Positions 8,602-17,709 are shown, counted from the stretch's first letter. The stretch: 49,948 nt of DNA from Chryseobacterium sp. (GCA_031277615.1 JAITMC010000042.1:1-49948); one strand, 5' to 3'. Notes: a model not told the origin generated them from the sequence alone. Made by a program: numbers and translations.

Positions 8602-9372
8602 ATGGAAAGACCTCTTATTCTGGTTACTAATGATGATGGGATTACCGCACCAGGAATCAGAAATCTAATAAATTTTATGAATGAAATAGGAGAAGTTGTG
8701 GTGGTGGCACCAAACTCTCCACAAAGTGGAAAAGGCCATGCCATTACGATCAACTCTACCCTAAGCTATGAGGAGGTCACGCTTGACGGGCCTCAGACTG
8801 ATTACTCATGCAGCGGAACTCCGGTTGACTGTGTGAAAATGGCACTTGATAAGATCCTGAAAAGAAGACCGGATATTGTCGTTTCGGGGATTAATCACGG
8901 AGCTAATTCTTCCATCAATGTAATTTATTCGGGAACCATGTCTGCGGCTGTGGAAGCAGGTGTAGAAGGAATTCCTGCTATCGGATTTTCACTGCTGGAT
9001 TTCAGTTGGGAAGCTGATTTTACCCAGGCTAAAGAATTTATCCAGGATATTGTAAGAAAAACGCTTGAGAATCCAATGCCAAAAGGGATCGTTCTGAATG
9101 TAAACATTCCGAAGCTTCCTGCCGAAGAGATCAAAGGCGTTAAGGTCTGCAAACAGGCTCATGCCAAATGGGAGGAAAGCTTTGATGAAAGGGTAAACCC
9201 TCACGGAAAGAAATATTACTGGCTGACGGGTTATTTCAACAATATGGATGAATCGGAAGATGCTGATGAAACGGCTTTGGCCAATGGATATATCTCTATT
9301 GTTCCGGTAAAGTTTGACCTTACGGCTTATGAATACATGAAAACGCTTGAAGAGGTCATGAATTTCAATTGA
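8602..9372 (+). CDS. surE: 5'/3'-nucleotidase SurE
   Basis: A metal-dependent phosphatase of nucleoside monophosphates, linked to survival in stationary phase. The 256-residue protein starts MERPLILVTNDDGI, with the metal-binding Asp pair at residues 11-12. It also has APNSPQSGKGHAIT, SGTPVDCVKMAL and GINHGANSSINVIYSGTMSAA, the phosphate and metal-site signatures of the family. It is monocistronic, ends in a strong hairpin (9414-9446), and is convergent with the radical SAM gene. Confidence 0.96.
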   Translation: MERPLILVTNDDGITAPGIRNLINFMNEIGEVVVVAPNSPQSGKGHAITINSTLSYEEVTLDGPQTDYSCSGTPVDCVKMALDKILKRRPDIVVSGINHGANSSINVIYSGTMSAAVEAGVEGIPAIGFSLLDFSWEADFTQAKEFIQDIVRKTLENPMPKGIVLNVNIPKLPAEEIKGVKVCKQAHAKWEESFDERVNPHGKKYYWLTGYFNNMDESEDADETALANGYISIVPVKFDLTAYEYMKTLEEVMNFN

Positions 9373-9413
9373 TCAGACAACCGGATAAGAAGAAGTCCGG
9401 CAATATAATATTC

Positions 9414-9446
9414 ATGGGGCAGAAAAGATCATTCTGCCCCATTTTA
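9414..9446 (+). terminator. Terminator after surE
   Basis: An 11-bp stem ATGGGGCAGAA (9414-9424) / TTCTGCCCCAT (9432-9442) with a 7-base loop and a short T-run (9442-9445). It may also end the convergent minus-strand transcript. Confidence 0.8.
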
Positions 9447-9449
9447 TGT

Positions 9450-10853
9450 TTAAAATAAAACTTTGTCTTCTTTTCTGAGCTCCTCCAGATAAGCTTTCTT
9501 TTCATCCCTGTAGAAAAGGTTCATGGTTTCAAATGGGATCATTTTGAGGTCTTTATTCACAATATGAACACATGATTTTTTTACCGCTCTCACATCAAAG
9601 TCGTGGGCATCCATAAAATTCATAATGATAATTCTGAAGAGATTGTCGTAATCCAGATCCGGAGCACAAACCTCCGGAAGACAGCAGAGTAACTGGTTTA
9701 CCTTAGGTTTTACCTGATCTACGGATATTCCGGTGCTGAATATATCCAGCAGTTGCATATGAAGCCCTTTATCCTGCTCATAGATGATCGTATTCCTGGA
9801 TTCATTATTCAGAAGATCCGCCGGATTGATGTATCGGGTAAGAGGAATGGTTTCTCCCTGGAGTTTCAGCATATATCCCATAGCCAAAGCATCAGGATTA
9901 CATGGAACCGGAATAATATCATCCCCGTTCAGAAGTGGAAACTGGTTGAGAATTTCCTGTCTTACTTCCGTTAAGGTAATTTTTTCGTGGGCAGAATCTT
10001 CCCTGTTTCTTCCTGCAATTTCTACAGGCTGAAAGGTGATTCCCCGGACACATTTCTGCTTCAGGGCAAATTCGATGATCTTTCCTATTTCATCAATATT
10101 TTTCCCTTTCTGAAGTACAATGACCAATGTAGTGGAAAGATTAAGGTTATTCAGCTTTTCCAGGGCCTTCATTCTGACAGAGGTGAGATCTTTTCCTCTG
10201 AAATCTTCAAGCACTTCCGGTTTGAAGGAATCAAACTGAAGATACACTTCAAATTCAGGTGCATAGGTTGCCAGTTGTTCAGCAAATCCGGGATCATTGG
10301 CAATTCTTATCCCGTTGGTATTCAGCATCAGGTGCTTAATCGGCTTTGATTTTGCAATATCCATGATCTTAAAGAACTCGGGATGGATGGTCGGCTCGCC
10401 TCCACTGATCTGGACCACATCCGGTTCGCCTTCATTCCTTACAATGGTATCAAACATGGCTTCGATCTCTTCAAGGCTTCTGTGGCTTCCATAATGTGGG
10501 GACGACATGGCATAGCACGTAGGACATGTAAGATTACACCGGTCCGTTACTTCCACAATGGAAAGACAACTGTGCTGTTCATGATCTACGCATAATCCGC
10601 AGTCATAAGGGCATCCGTATTCCACATCCGTACCAAAATGAACAGGCATTTCTGATGCTTTGTTATAGTTTCTGATGTTCTTGTAATAGGCAACATCAGA
10701 AGCAATTTTTGTTTTAAAGAAGCCATGTTCAGGGCATCTTTTCGTCATAAAAACCGTTTCATCCTCAATAATGATCTTGGCTCCTACTCTTTTAAGGCAC
10801 TCGGGGCAAAGACTGATGGTATAGTCGTAATAGGTATAATTTCTTACCGGCAT
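9450..10853 (-). CDS. Radical SAM enzyme with extra Cys clusters, resembling the MptM/tetraether-synthase group (COG1964)
   Basis: Predicted Fe-S enzyme that makes a 5'-deoxyadenosyl radical from SAM. The 467 residues contain an N-terminal rubredoxin-like set, C16-P-E-C19 and C40-P-E-H43, and a second cluster C80-x3-C84-x2-C87 with C95. The canonical radical SAM motif is C105-NLT-C109-PT-C112. SAM-site elements follow (ISGGEP, LNTNG), and the C-terminal half carries LLCCLPEVC and KKSCVHI. This Cys arrangement resembles archaeal MJ0619-like proteins, which include a pterin methylase and the tetraether lipid synthase. That placement is from memory of the family and the substrate here is unknown. 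It is the last gene of an operon with a divergent Lgt-like protein and a small membrane protein, which hints at a lipid or lipid-linked substrate. Confidence 0.8.
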   Translation of the reverse strand: MPVRNYTYYDYTISLCPECLKRVGAKIIIEDETVFMTKRCPEHGFFKTKIASDVAYYKNIRNYNKASEMPVHFGTDVEYGCPYDCGLCVDHEQHSCLSIVEVTDRCNLTCPTCYAMSSPHYGSHRSLEEIEAMFDTIVRNEGEPDVVQISGGEPTIHPEFFKIMDIAKSKPIKHLMLNTNGIRIANDPGFAEQLATYAPEFEVYLQFDSFKPEVLEDFRGKDLTSVRMKALEKLNNLNLSTTLVIVLQKGKNIDEIGKIIEFALKQKCVRGITFQPVEIAGRNREDSAHEKITLTEVRQEILNQFPLLNGDDIIPVPCNPDALAMGYMLKLQGETIPLTRYINPADLLNNESRNTIIYEQDKGLHMQLLDIFSTGISVDQVKPKVNQLLCCLPEVCAPDLDYDNLFRIIIMNFMDAHDFDVRAVKKSCVHIVNKDLKMIPFETMNLFYRDEKKAYLEELRKEDKVLF

Positions 10854-10862
10854 AATATAATT

Positions 10863-11099
10863 TTAAAATCCTCCTCCACAGATATATCCACTGATCAGCC
10901 CACAGATCAGAAGGCAGATCACCATGGTCTGTATAAACTGTTTTTTACTGAATTTTCTCCCGTCTTTCGATTCATAAATCAGCTTGACAATGACTGTCAC
11001 GATCAATGATGCAAAAAGGGCTCCCAGGATCATCATCCCGACGATCATAATCACGATCCCTACGAGTCCACCGGCTTCCAGAATTGTTAAACTTTTCAT
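10863..11099 (-). CDS. Small two-helix membrane protein (78 aa) between Lgt-like and radical SAM genes
   Basis: I do not recognise the family. There are two strongly hydrophobic segments, about residues 11-42 (GLVGIVIMIVGMMILGALFA and onward) and 57-72 (QTMVICLLICGLISGYI). Between them is a short polar, mostly basic loop (YESKDGRKFSKKQF), and the protein ends in CGGGF. Its ATG overlaps the stop codon of the Lgt-like gene (ATGA at 11099-11096), and its own stop lies 9 bases before the radical SAM start. Translation of the three is therefore almost certainly coupled. It may be a subunit or anchor for one of its partners. Confidence 0.75.
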   Translation of the reverse strand: MKSLTILEAGGLVGIVIMIVGMMILGALFASLIVTVIVKLIYESKDGRKFSKKQFIQTMVICLLICGLISGYICGGGF

Positions 11100-11851
11100 T
11101 TTGAATATTTTAAAGATAAAAATTGGGTGCTTTTAATGGTATAAATGTAGTAAATAATTACACAAATACATACGAGCTGTATCGTTCCCAGATTTCCAAT
11201 GACTTCCGCATGGGGTTTGATGAAGTCCAGAAAGAACCTGAACGTAAAATAACTGAGCATAAACAGCTGGAAAATAAAACCGGAAGCATATTTTCCCCGG
11301 TTTTGGATATTTTTTAAAACCATCCAGAGCATCGCTAAAAAAGCAATTTCATAGAGCGCCACCGGATGCCTGAGATACTGATCTCCCAAATGCATTCCGA
11401 AAACAGAATCTGTGGGAATTCCATAAGTTTCCTCATACACTCCGGTCAGAAAGCAGCCTACTCTTCCGATCATCATTGCCAGCATCAGCGGAAATACGGT
11501 CAGATCTCCGGTGCTTTCCTTATGACGGACTATTTTCTTGGCCAGCTCCACTCCCATCAGCCCAAAGGCAAGACCACCCACAATGGTATTGCTGGACCAG
11601 AATTTCTTCAGATCGAAATTTTCAAAAAGGTGATAAGGATTTTCCAGATTTCCGATCAGTTTGGATCCCAATAATGCACCCGCAGTGGCTCCGATCAGTA
11701 CTGCAGCAGAAATATTGAAGGAAAGCTTCTCTTTGGATTTTCTTTTAAGATAGAAATAATAGCGCATCCCAAGAAACATGCCAACCGCCTCAAAAAGCGG
11801 ATGGGCAAGGACTGTTCTGCCAAAAATTTCAAAGGTTACCGGAAAATCCAT
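11096..11851 (-). CDS. Prolipoprotein diacylglyceryl transferase-like membrane protein, divergent active site
   Basis: A 251-residue polytopic membrane protein with the Lgt fold signature: a VGGLAFG loop (91-97), GRVGCFLTG (129-137) and RHPVALYE. In true Lgt the first loop carries an essential His (HGG) and the second reads GRxGNFxNG. Here His is replaced by Val91 and Asn by Cys133, while Arg130 is kept. It is therefore probably not the housekeeping Lgt; either it transfers a lipid to another acceptor or it has lost that chemistry. It is the first gene of a coupled operon with a two-helix protein and a radical SAM enzyme, and is divergent from guaC with a 61-base gap. Confidence 0.8.
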   Translation of the reverse strand: MDFPVTFEIFGRTVLAHPLFEAVGMFLGMRYYFYLKRKSKEKLSFNISAAVLIGATAGALLGSKLIGNLENPYHLFENFDLKKFWSSNTIVGGLAFGLMGVELAKKIVRHKESTGDLTVFPLMLAMMIGRVGCFLTGVYEETYGIPTDSVFGMHLGDQYLRHPVALYEIAFLAMLWMVLKNIQNRGKYASGFIFQLFMLSYFTFRFFLDFIKPHAEVIGNLGTIQLVCICVIIYYIYTIKSTQFLSLKYSK

Positions 11852-11912
11852 CAGTTCAAAAATAAACTATTTCATATTATTCACTACCTTTATTCTGATA
11901 AATAATTAACAG

Positions 11913-12953
11913 ATGCGTATAGAATATGAAATAAAACTGGGATTCAAGGATGTTATGTTCCGTCCCAAACGTTCTACTTTAAAATCCCGCTCAGAGGTGG
12001 ATCTGGAAAGGGAATTCACCTTCAGACATACTCAGAAGAAATGGAGCGGCGTTCCCCTTATTGCTGCCAATATGGATACGGTGGGTACTTTTGAAATGGC
12101 TGTAGAACTGGCTAAAGACAAAATCATCACTGCTATTCATAAACATTATACTCCTGAAGAATGGAGCACATTTCTTAACAGCCAGCCCGAAGAAATCCAT
12201 CAGTATATTGCTTTAAGCACAGGAACCGGAAAGGCAGATGAGGAAAAAATCAGAACAATCCTCGAGAAGCATCCTAAAATCGAGTTTCTCTGTATAGATG
12301 TAGCGAACGGTTATTCTGAGCATTTCGTTGAGTTTGTGAAGAAAGCAAGGGCCAATTTCCCCGATAAGATCATTATGGCAGGGAATGTGGTGACGGGTGA
12401 AATGGTGGAAGAGCTTCTTCTGGCCGGAGCAGATATCATTAAAGTAGGCATCGGGCCGGGGTCAGTATGTACAACGCGTGTAAAAACCGGTGTTGGTTAC
12501 CCTCAGCTTTCCGCCATCATTGAGTGCTCCGATGCTGCTCACGGGCTTGGCGGACATATTATTGCTGACGGAGGCTGTAAAGTTCCGGGTGATGTGGCCA
12601 AGGCTTTCGGAGGCGGAGCCGATTTTGTGATGCTGGGCGGAATGTTTGCGGGTCACGATGAAAGCGGCGGCGAAATTATTGAAGAAAACGGAAAAAAATA
12701 CCGGCTGTTTTACGGAATGAGCTCCAAAACAGCAATGGATAAGCATTCCGGCGGTGTTGCTGAATACCGCGCTTCGGAAGGTAAAACGGTAAAAGCAGCT
12801 TATAAAGGTCCGGTTTCTGAAACAGTGAAAGATATTCTGGGCGGTGTACGTTCTACCTGTACCTATGTAGGGGCATCAAAGCTGAAAGAACTTTCCAAGA
12901 GAACCACATTTATCAGGGTTCAGGAGCAGGAAAATCAGGTTTTCAAAGATTAA
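11913..12953 (+). CDS. guaC: GMP reductase
   Basis: NADPH-dependent deamination of GMP to IMP in purine salvage. The 346-residue TIM-barrel protein has the IMPDH/GMPR loop [11 protein letters not shown] with the catalytic Cys near residue 186, [16 protein letters not shown], and [13 protein letters not shown]. It lacks the CBS domains of IMP dehydrogenase. The N-terminus ([24 protein letters not shown]) is typical of GuaC. It is a single gene; a partial -7 element (TACCTTTA) lies about 20 bases before the ATG. Confidence 0.97.
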   Translation: MRIEYEIKLGFKDVMFRPKRSTLKSRSEVDLEREFTFRHTQKKWSGVPLIAANMDTVGTFEMAVELAKDKIITAIHKHYTPEEWSTFLNSQPEEIHQYIALSTGTGKADEEKIRTILEKHPKIEFLCIDVANGYSEHFVEFVKKARANFPDKIIMAGNVVTGEMVEELLLAGADIIKVGIGPGSVCTTRVKTGVGYPQLSAIIECSDAAHGLGGHIIADGGCKVPGDVAKAFGGGADFVMLGGMFAGHDESGGEIIEENGKKYRLFYGMSSKTAMDKHSGGVAEYRASEGKTVKAAYKGPVSETVKDILGGVRSTCTYVGASKLKELSKRTTFIRVQEQENQVFKD

Positions 12954-13060
12954 AGAGATGGAAGAAAGGAGGATGGATGTTACTTTTAGTTATCATTACT
13001 GATAGTCACCATAAAATTAATAAACAGCTCTCAATTCCTATCTTACTCATGCTAAAAATA

Positions 13061-13089
13061 AAAGCCAGACCTTAATGAGATCTGGCTTT
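13061..13089. terminator. Terminator hairpin between guaC and fabG
   Basis: A stem AAAGCCAGA (13061-13069) / TCTGGCTTT (13081-13089). On the minus strand it is followed by a T-rich run (TTTTATTTTT), so it mainly serves fabG; the plus-strand tail is weak. Confidence 0.75.
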
Positions 13090-13111
13090 ATTATCGTTAT
13101 TTGTTGTATGA

Positions 13112-13855
13112 TTAAGTCAGCATACCACCGTCTACCTGTAGCGTCTGTCCGGTGATGTAAGAAGCCATGTCACTTCCTAAGAACACACATGCATTGGCAA
13201 TATCTTCCGTTTGCCCCAATCTTCTCACAGGAATCTGATCTTTCCATTCCTGGATCACTTTTTCACCCAGAACAGCGGTCATTTCAGTCTCAATGAATCC
13301 AGGAGCTACAGCGTTGCATCTGATGTTTCTTGAACCCAATTCCAGAGCAACAGATTTTGTAAATCCGATAACGCCCGCTTTGGAAGCTGCATAATTGGAT
13401 TGTCCGGCATTTCCGCTTATTCCAACAACAGAGGTCATATTGATAATAGATCCTGATTTGGCCTTCATCATCGGCTTGATTACGGCTTTGGTAAGATTGA
13501 ATACAGAATCAAGATTCACTTTCATAATTACGTCCCAGTCTTCTTTTGACATCCTCAACAACAGGTTATCTTTTGTAATTCCTGCATTGTTGACCAAAAT
13601 ATCAATCTTTCCGAATTCCTGCATCACATCATCGATTAATTTTTGAGCTGCATCATAATCCGATGCATCAGACTGATATCCTTTGATCTGGGTTACAGAA
13701 CTTAAAGCTGCTTCTAATTCTTTAGCTTTGTCTACAGAGCCGGCATATGTAAAAGCTACCTTTGCACCCTGATGAGCGTACATTTCAGCGATTGCTTTAC
13801 CGATTCCTCTTGTAGCTCCTGTAATTAGCGCTACTTTTCCTTCTAATAGTTTCAT
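13112..13855 (-). CDS. fabG: 3-oxoacyl-ACP reductase FabG
   Basis: NADPH-dependent ketoacyl-ACP reduction in the fatty-acid elongation cycle. I use the ATG at 13855 (247 aa), because the frame can be extended by four codons only to a TTG and family members begin MKLLEGKVALITGATRGIG. SDR signatures are TGATRGIG, NNAG, Ser in NMTSVVGISG, and YAASKAG with the catalytic Tyr and Lys. The C-terminus SYITGQTLQVDGGM is standard. It is monocistronic, with a perfect -7 element (TATCTTTG) about 90 bases upstream. Confidence 0.95.
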   Translation of the reverse strand: MKLLEGKVALITGATRGIGKAIAEMYAHQGAKVAFTYAGSVDKAKELEAALSSVTQIKGYQSDASDYDAAQKLIDDVMQEFGKIDILVNNAGITKDNLLLRMSKEDWDVIMKVNLDSVFNLTKAVIKPMMKAKSGSIINMTSVVGISGNAGQSNYAASKAGVIGFTKSVALELGSRNIRCNAVAPGFIETEMTAVLGEKVIQEWKDQIPVRRLGQTEDIANACVFLGSDMASYITGQTLQVDGGMLT

Positions 13856-13943
13856 ATCTCTTGACAATTATATTCTTACATTTATTCCGTTTCTGGAAAA
13901 CGGCAATATAGTATATTTAAGTTTATATGGATCAAACAGTGCG

Positions 13944-13951
13944 CAAAGATA
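13944..13951 (-). promoter_or_regulatory. -7 promoter element for fabG
   Basis: The minus strand reads TATCTTTG, a perfect TAnnTTTG match followed by C. No TTG at the ideal distance was found, so only the -7 element is claimed. Confidence 0.5.
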
Positions 13952-14023
13952 TTACAAATTGTTATTCAATGCATTCCAAACCATCAAATTACTTGTTTTT
14001 TTTCACTGTTTTTTATCATTTTC

Positions 14024-15538
14024 TTAAAGCCGGCTGCCGATATTCTTAAATCTGGTGAAGTAAATTACGTCGGTTTTCCTGTCTTTCTCCAGTTTCAGGA
14101 CTTCTTTCAGCCAGATGTACTTATCATACATTATTTTCTTCAGGGGTTCATTCTGAAAGTTGGTCACCCCGAATTTACCATCTTTTTTTACAACAATTTC
14201 ATTTTCAGCGTTTTCAAATACAACAATATCATCATAAATGAAAGGAACAGTTTCTTTTCCGTTTTCATCAAGTATTCCGTAAAGATTACTGCTGTTTTTA
14301 CAGACTACCGGTTTTGAATACAGGTTCAGGATATTATAAAAATCCGGCTGCTGTTCTTTAATGAAAACGATATCTTTCAGGATCGCCAGCGACCGGTCCG
14401 TCACGGAAAACCTGTAATAGCCATTGTCTTTTTTTACGATCAGAAAACCGGGATAGAAAGCAATAACCTGCATATTTTCCTCAAGGATGTTCTGAAGATC
14501 TTTATCCAGCAGTTTTTCTTCCTTACCTTTTTTAAGATAGATAAAATTCTTTCCTGACAGGGTAAAATTGTTGATATAGTCATATTCCGCAGCCATCATG
14601 ACCTCTCCCTGAATAGTCACAATGCCTGATTTATTCGAAGAACTGCCATAAAACCTGAAAAGCCCTTTGGATAAAGGAATTAAATCTTTGAATGGATTAG
14701 GATATAATTTTTTTTCTTCCTTATCAAAAACGGTTACTTTTCCTTTTTTCTTCAGATAGATATAATGCTTGCCGTTAAAATATTCCGGTGTGGCTCCATC
14801 AAAAACCTCTTCGGCAAGTATATTTTCTTCCGTGTCTATAATGCCATACTTACCGGTCGCCTGGTTTTTAGTAATCAGGAAAGGATAAGAATGAATATCG
14901 GAAATCTGCTTTGAAAACTGATGCAGGGTCTGCCCTTCAGTTCCGATAATTTCACTTTTCCCGTTTTCATTGTTGATCAGGGCTCTTCCTTCCTCAAAAT
15001 CATAATCTTTCTTAAAGCTCCTGCTGCTCATCTGCCTGCCCTGGAAATCATATAAAAACCATTGATTGTCTCTCAGAACAAAAAACCGGGTTTTCCCGGC
15101 CTGTCTTATCCTGTCTGAATAAGGCAGAATCTGCTTCCCTTGATTATCGTATACTGCATCTTTTCCCTGTCTGGAGGAAATAATCCAATCATTGCTGAGC
15201 CATGGCCTATTGAAACTCTGATGATCAGATGGAATCACCGTATTTCCTTTTTCATCAATAACCCCTGCTTGTACCGGACCGCCCGGCTCTTCAGCTGTAA
15301 GGATAAACCGGTTCCTGCCAATATGTGAGATCCTTTCCTTTGGAGAAGTTTCAAACGTTATATTTCCCAGAGAATCAATAATGCTGTAGGTTCTGGTTCT
15401 GACATCATAGGCAGTTCCATAGCCGCCGGAATAAGAAGAAACTTCTTTTCCTGTCTTTTCTGACAACAGGATTTTCGTATACTGAGTAGTCTGTGCCATA
15501 CATATTGATGTACAGCAGACAAAAAATAAATTTTTCAA
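14024..15538 (-). CDS. Exported WG-repeat protein, 504 aa
   Basis: A short signal-like N-terminus (KNLFFVCCTSICMAQ) is followed by repeated beta units of the WG type: YSIIDSLGNITFE, AGVIDEKGNTVIP, YGIIDTEENILAEEVFD, SGIVTIQGEVMMAAEYDY and YGILDENGKETVPFIYDDI. Such proteins are common exported or surface proteins in Bacteroidetes, usually of unknown role. The start appears to be TTG at 15538: it follows the rsmI stop by 5 bases and no in-frame ATG exists before residue 14. The gene is probably co-transcribed with rsmI. Confidence 0.8.
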   Translation of the reverse strand: MKNLFFVCCTSICMAQTTQYTKILLSEKTGKEVSSYSGGYGTAYDVRTRTYSIIDSLGNITFETSPKERISHIGRNRFILTAEEPGGPVQAGVIDEKGNTVIPSDHQSFNRPWLSNDWIISSRQGKDAVYDNQGKQILPYSDRIRQAGKTRFFVLRDNQWFLYDFQGRQMSSRSFKKDYDFEEGRALINNENGKSEIIGTEGQTLHQFSKQISDIHSYPFLITKNQATGKYGIIDTEENILAEEVFDGATPEYFNGKHYIYLKKKGKVTVFDKEEKKLYPNPFKDLIPLSKGLFRFYGSSSNKSGIVTIQGEVMMAAEYDYINNFTLSGKNFIYLKKGKEEKLLDKDLQNILEENMQVIAFYPGFLIVKKDNGYYRFSVTDRSLAILKDIVFIKEQQPDFYNILNLYSKPVVCKNSSNLYGILDENGKETVPFIYDDIVVFENAENEIVVKKDGKFGVTNFQNEPLKKIMYDKYIWLKEVLKLEKDRKTDVIYFTRFKNIGSRL

Positions 15539-15543
15539 TGAAG

Positions 15544-16218
15544 TTAAATGGAATTATTGACAATAAGAACGATCTCCCCTTTTAAAGTTTTGCTTTTGGA
15601 AAATTCAATCAATTCATTGATTGTCCCGCGTTTGGTTTCTTCAAATTTTTTGGAAATCTCCCGACTCAGGCTTGCTTTGGTTTCTTCTCCAAAAAATTCC
15701 CTGATCTGTTCCAGAGTGGTGTTAATCTTATGCGGGCTTTCGTAGAGTACGATAGTTTTCTTTTCTTCAGCAAGCTGTTTCAGCTTCGTTTGTCGTCCTT
15801 TTTTCTGCGGCAGAAAACCGGCAAACAGAAACTCATTATTCGGAAGTCCTGAAACCACCAGTGCAGGAATAAGTGCCGTAGCTCCCGGAAGGCAGATCAT
15901 TTCAATATGATGATCCGCGCCTGCTTTGGCTAAAAGGTAACCAGGATCTGAAATTCCCGGTGTTCCGGCATCGGTAATAATGGCGATATTCTGCCCGTTT
16001 TTAAGATCAGTAATCACTTTTTCAGTAGCCTGATGCTCATTATGCAGATGGTAGGATTTCAAAGGTTTGGAGATCTCGAAATGCTTTAAAAGTATTCCGG
16101 AGGTTCTGGTGTCTTCACACAAAATATAATCAACTTCCTTAAGGACGTTGACGGCCCTGAAGGTCATGTCTTCAAGATTTCCTACGGGTGTAGGAACAAA
16201 ATACAGGATTCCGCTCAA
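15544..16218 (-). CDS. rsmI: 16S rRNA (cytidine1402-2'-O)-methyltransferase RsmI
   Basis: Methylates C1402 in the ribosomal decoding centre using SAM. Family motifs are VPTPVGNLEDMTFRA, EDTRTSGILLKHF, TDAGTPGISDPGY and CLPGATALIPALVVSGLP. At 224 aa it is about 60 shorter than the E. coli enzyme and lacks the C-terminal helical extension. The start is probably TTG at 16218, three codons after the in-frame stop of the upstream gene; no ATG is available. It sits between the acidic repeat protein and the WG-repeat protein on the same strand. Confidence 0.93.
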   Translation of the reverse strand: MSGILYFVPTPVGNLEDMTFRAVNVLKEVDYILCEDTRTSGILLKHFEISKPLKSYHLHNEHQATEKVITDLKNGQNIAIITDAGTPGISDPGYLLAKAGADHHIEMICLPGATALIPALVVSGLPNNEFLFAGFLPQKKGRQTKLKQLAEEKKTIVLYESPHKINTTLEQIREFFGEETKASLSREISKKFEETKRGTINELIEFSKSKTLKGEIVLIVNNSI

Positions 16219-16227
16219 AATTTTAAG

Positions 16228-17685
16228 TTATAAGAATTTATTTTCTACCAATATCCAGAGCCTTTGGGCATATTCATCCACTTTACTCCATTTTCTTTCA
16301 TAATAAAGGTCGCTCAGATATTCTTTGGCATCTTCCAGGTTCTTAAACTGGTTCAGCTGAGCCACCGTATCATTCAGATCCGTCTGGCTTCCTCCGAATA
16401 ACATTTTGGAAAAAGCAATACGGTCATTCAGATCCAGTCTGAATTCAGGTTTTGCCTTTTCTGCTTCCATAAGGTGGGTCGGAATATTGGTTTTAAGGAT
16501 ACTTCCGGGGTTTTCTTTTTCTGCAGGAACTGCCGGTTTTTCCTTAGGGGTATCTTTTTCTAATGGATCATCATCAAAAAGGGACTGTACAACCTTTAAT
16601 CCTTTGATATTGGCAAGGCGTATCTTTTTTTCCTCCTGATAAGCATCAAGATCTTCAAAGCTTTCATCAGATGCATGGCTCTCAGTTTCGTGTTCCGGGA
16701 TCTGTTTGTCTATCTCAACAATTTTTCTACGGTCATGAACTTCAGCAGGAAATGTTTCCGTTACGGTTTCCTCTGCATGGGAGTCATTTTTTATTTCGCT
16801 GAGGATATTTTCTACATTGCACGTTTCACTTCCCAGTTCTCCCTGCTCCAGGGCAATACCGGAAGCTATAAACTGCTCTTCATTCTCCTCGATCAGTATT
16901 TCATCTTCCAGCATTTCGGAATCAAAAATACTCGGGATCACTTCTACCGGTCCGTTGTTTCGTATATTGATTTTTTCTTCAGAATTATTTTCAGCATCAT
17001 CTATCTCATTGAGCTGGTTATTGAAAACCGCTTCCTCTTCAGTGGTAGTTTCTGTAAAAAGGTCTTCACGGATATCTTCGTCATTATCAGGATGTGCTTC
17101 TGCAAGAATTCTTTCTTCATCCACAAAGCTGAAAACAATTTCTTTTTTCTCAGAAAATTCATTCTGATCCATTTCATTCAGATCTCTGGTGAATGCAGCT
17201 TCTTCATCTGTTATTTCTGTCTCCTGAGCCACTTCTTCCTGAGCCGTTTCAGTGTTTTCTTCTACGAAACTGATAATGTTTTCATGAAGCTCATTTTCCC
17301 TGATATCTTCAATCTGACTTTTAAAGATGGCTTCTTCATCGGCAGTTTCTTCTGCAAAATTCTCATTTTCAAACTCATCAATTTCATTCAGCTCATTATT
17401 GAAAATGGCTTCCTCCTCTGTCACTTCATTACCCGACTCATGATTTTCCTGCTCCTGAGAAGCGTAAGAATGAGGTGGCTTTTCAGAGTTTTGAGCCGGA
17501 TGGTCTGTGACGAAATATTCAATATTTTTTTCCAGAAGCCGGAGAAAAGAGATCCTGTTTGCAAGCTCATCTACAAGATCCTGCTTGGAAAGTAATTCGT
17601 CTACGTTATTTATTTTGTCCAGAATATCAATAATATTCTTGGATTCAAAAAAAATTTTTTCCTTTAAATCTTGGATGTTCTGCAT
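16228..17685 (-). CDS. Acidic repeat protein of unknown function, 485 aa
   Basis: Not recognised as a named family. Residues 1-60 are helical (IQDLKEKIFFESKNIIDILDKI). Residues 80-310 are extremely rich in Glu and Asp and contain four copies of a 13-residue unit, EEA(I/V/A)F..(E/Q/D)LNE(I/M)D, at about 91, 117, 161 and 217. Residues 415-485 form a compact conserved-looking end (LDLNDRIAFSKMLFGG, LYYERKWSKVDEYAQRLW). There is no signal peptide, so it is cytoplasmic. It heads a minus-strand run with rsmI (10-base gap) and is divergent from tdk. The ordered ends and disordered acidic middle suggest a scaffold or chaperone-like binding protein. Confidence 0.75.
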   Translation of the reverse strand: MQNIQDLKEKIFFESKNIIDILDKINNVDELLSKQDLVDELANRISFLRLLEKNIEYFVTDHPAQNSEKPPHSYASQEQENHESGNEVTEEEAIFNNELNEIDEFENENFAEETADEEAIFKSQIEDIRENELHENIISFVEENTETAQEEVAQETEITDEEAAFTRDLNEMDQNEFSEKKEIVFSFVDEERILAEAHPDNDEDIREDLFTETTTEEEAVFNNQLNEIDDAENNSEEKINIRNNGPVEVIPSIFDSEMLEDEILIEENEEQFIASGIALEQGELGSETCNVENILSEIKNDSHAEETVTETFPAEVHDRRKIVEIDKQIPEHETESHASDESFEDLDAYQEEKKIRLANIKGLKVVQSLFDDDPLEKDTPKEKPAVPAEKENPGSILKTNIPTHLMEAEKAKPEFRLDLNDRIAFSKMLFGGSQTDLNDTVAQLNQFKNLEDAKEYLSDLYYERKWSKVDEYAQRLWILVENKFL

Positions 17686-17709
17686 ATTAAGAATCTTGTT
17701 AAAATTGCT

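Noticed and set aside
16675-17595. 306-codon frame antisense to the acidic repeat protein
   Set aside because: Strongly biased towards Phe, Leu and Ile because it mirrors the Glu/Asp/Asn-rich coding strand; the sense gene has clear repeats and operon context.
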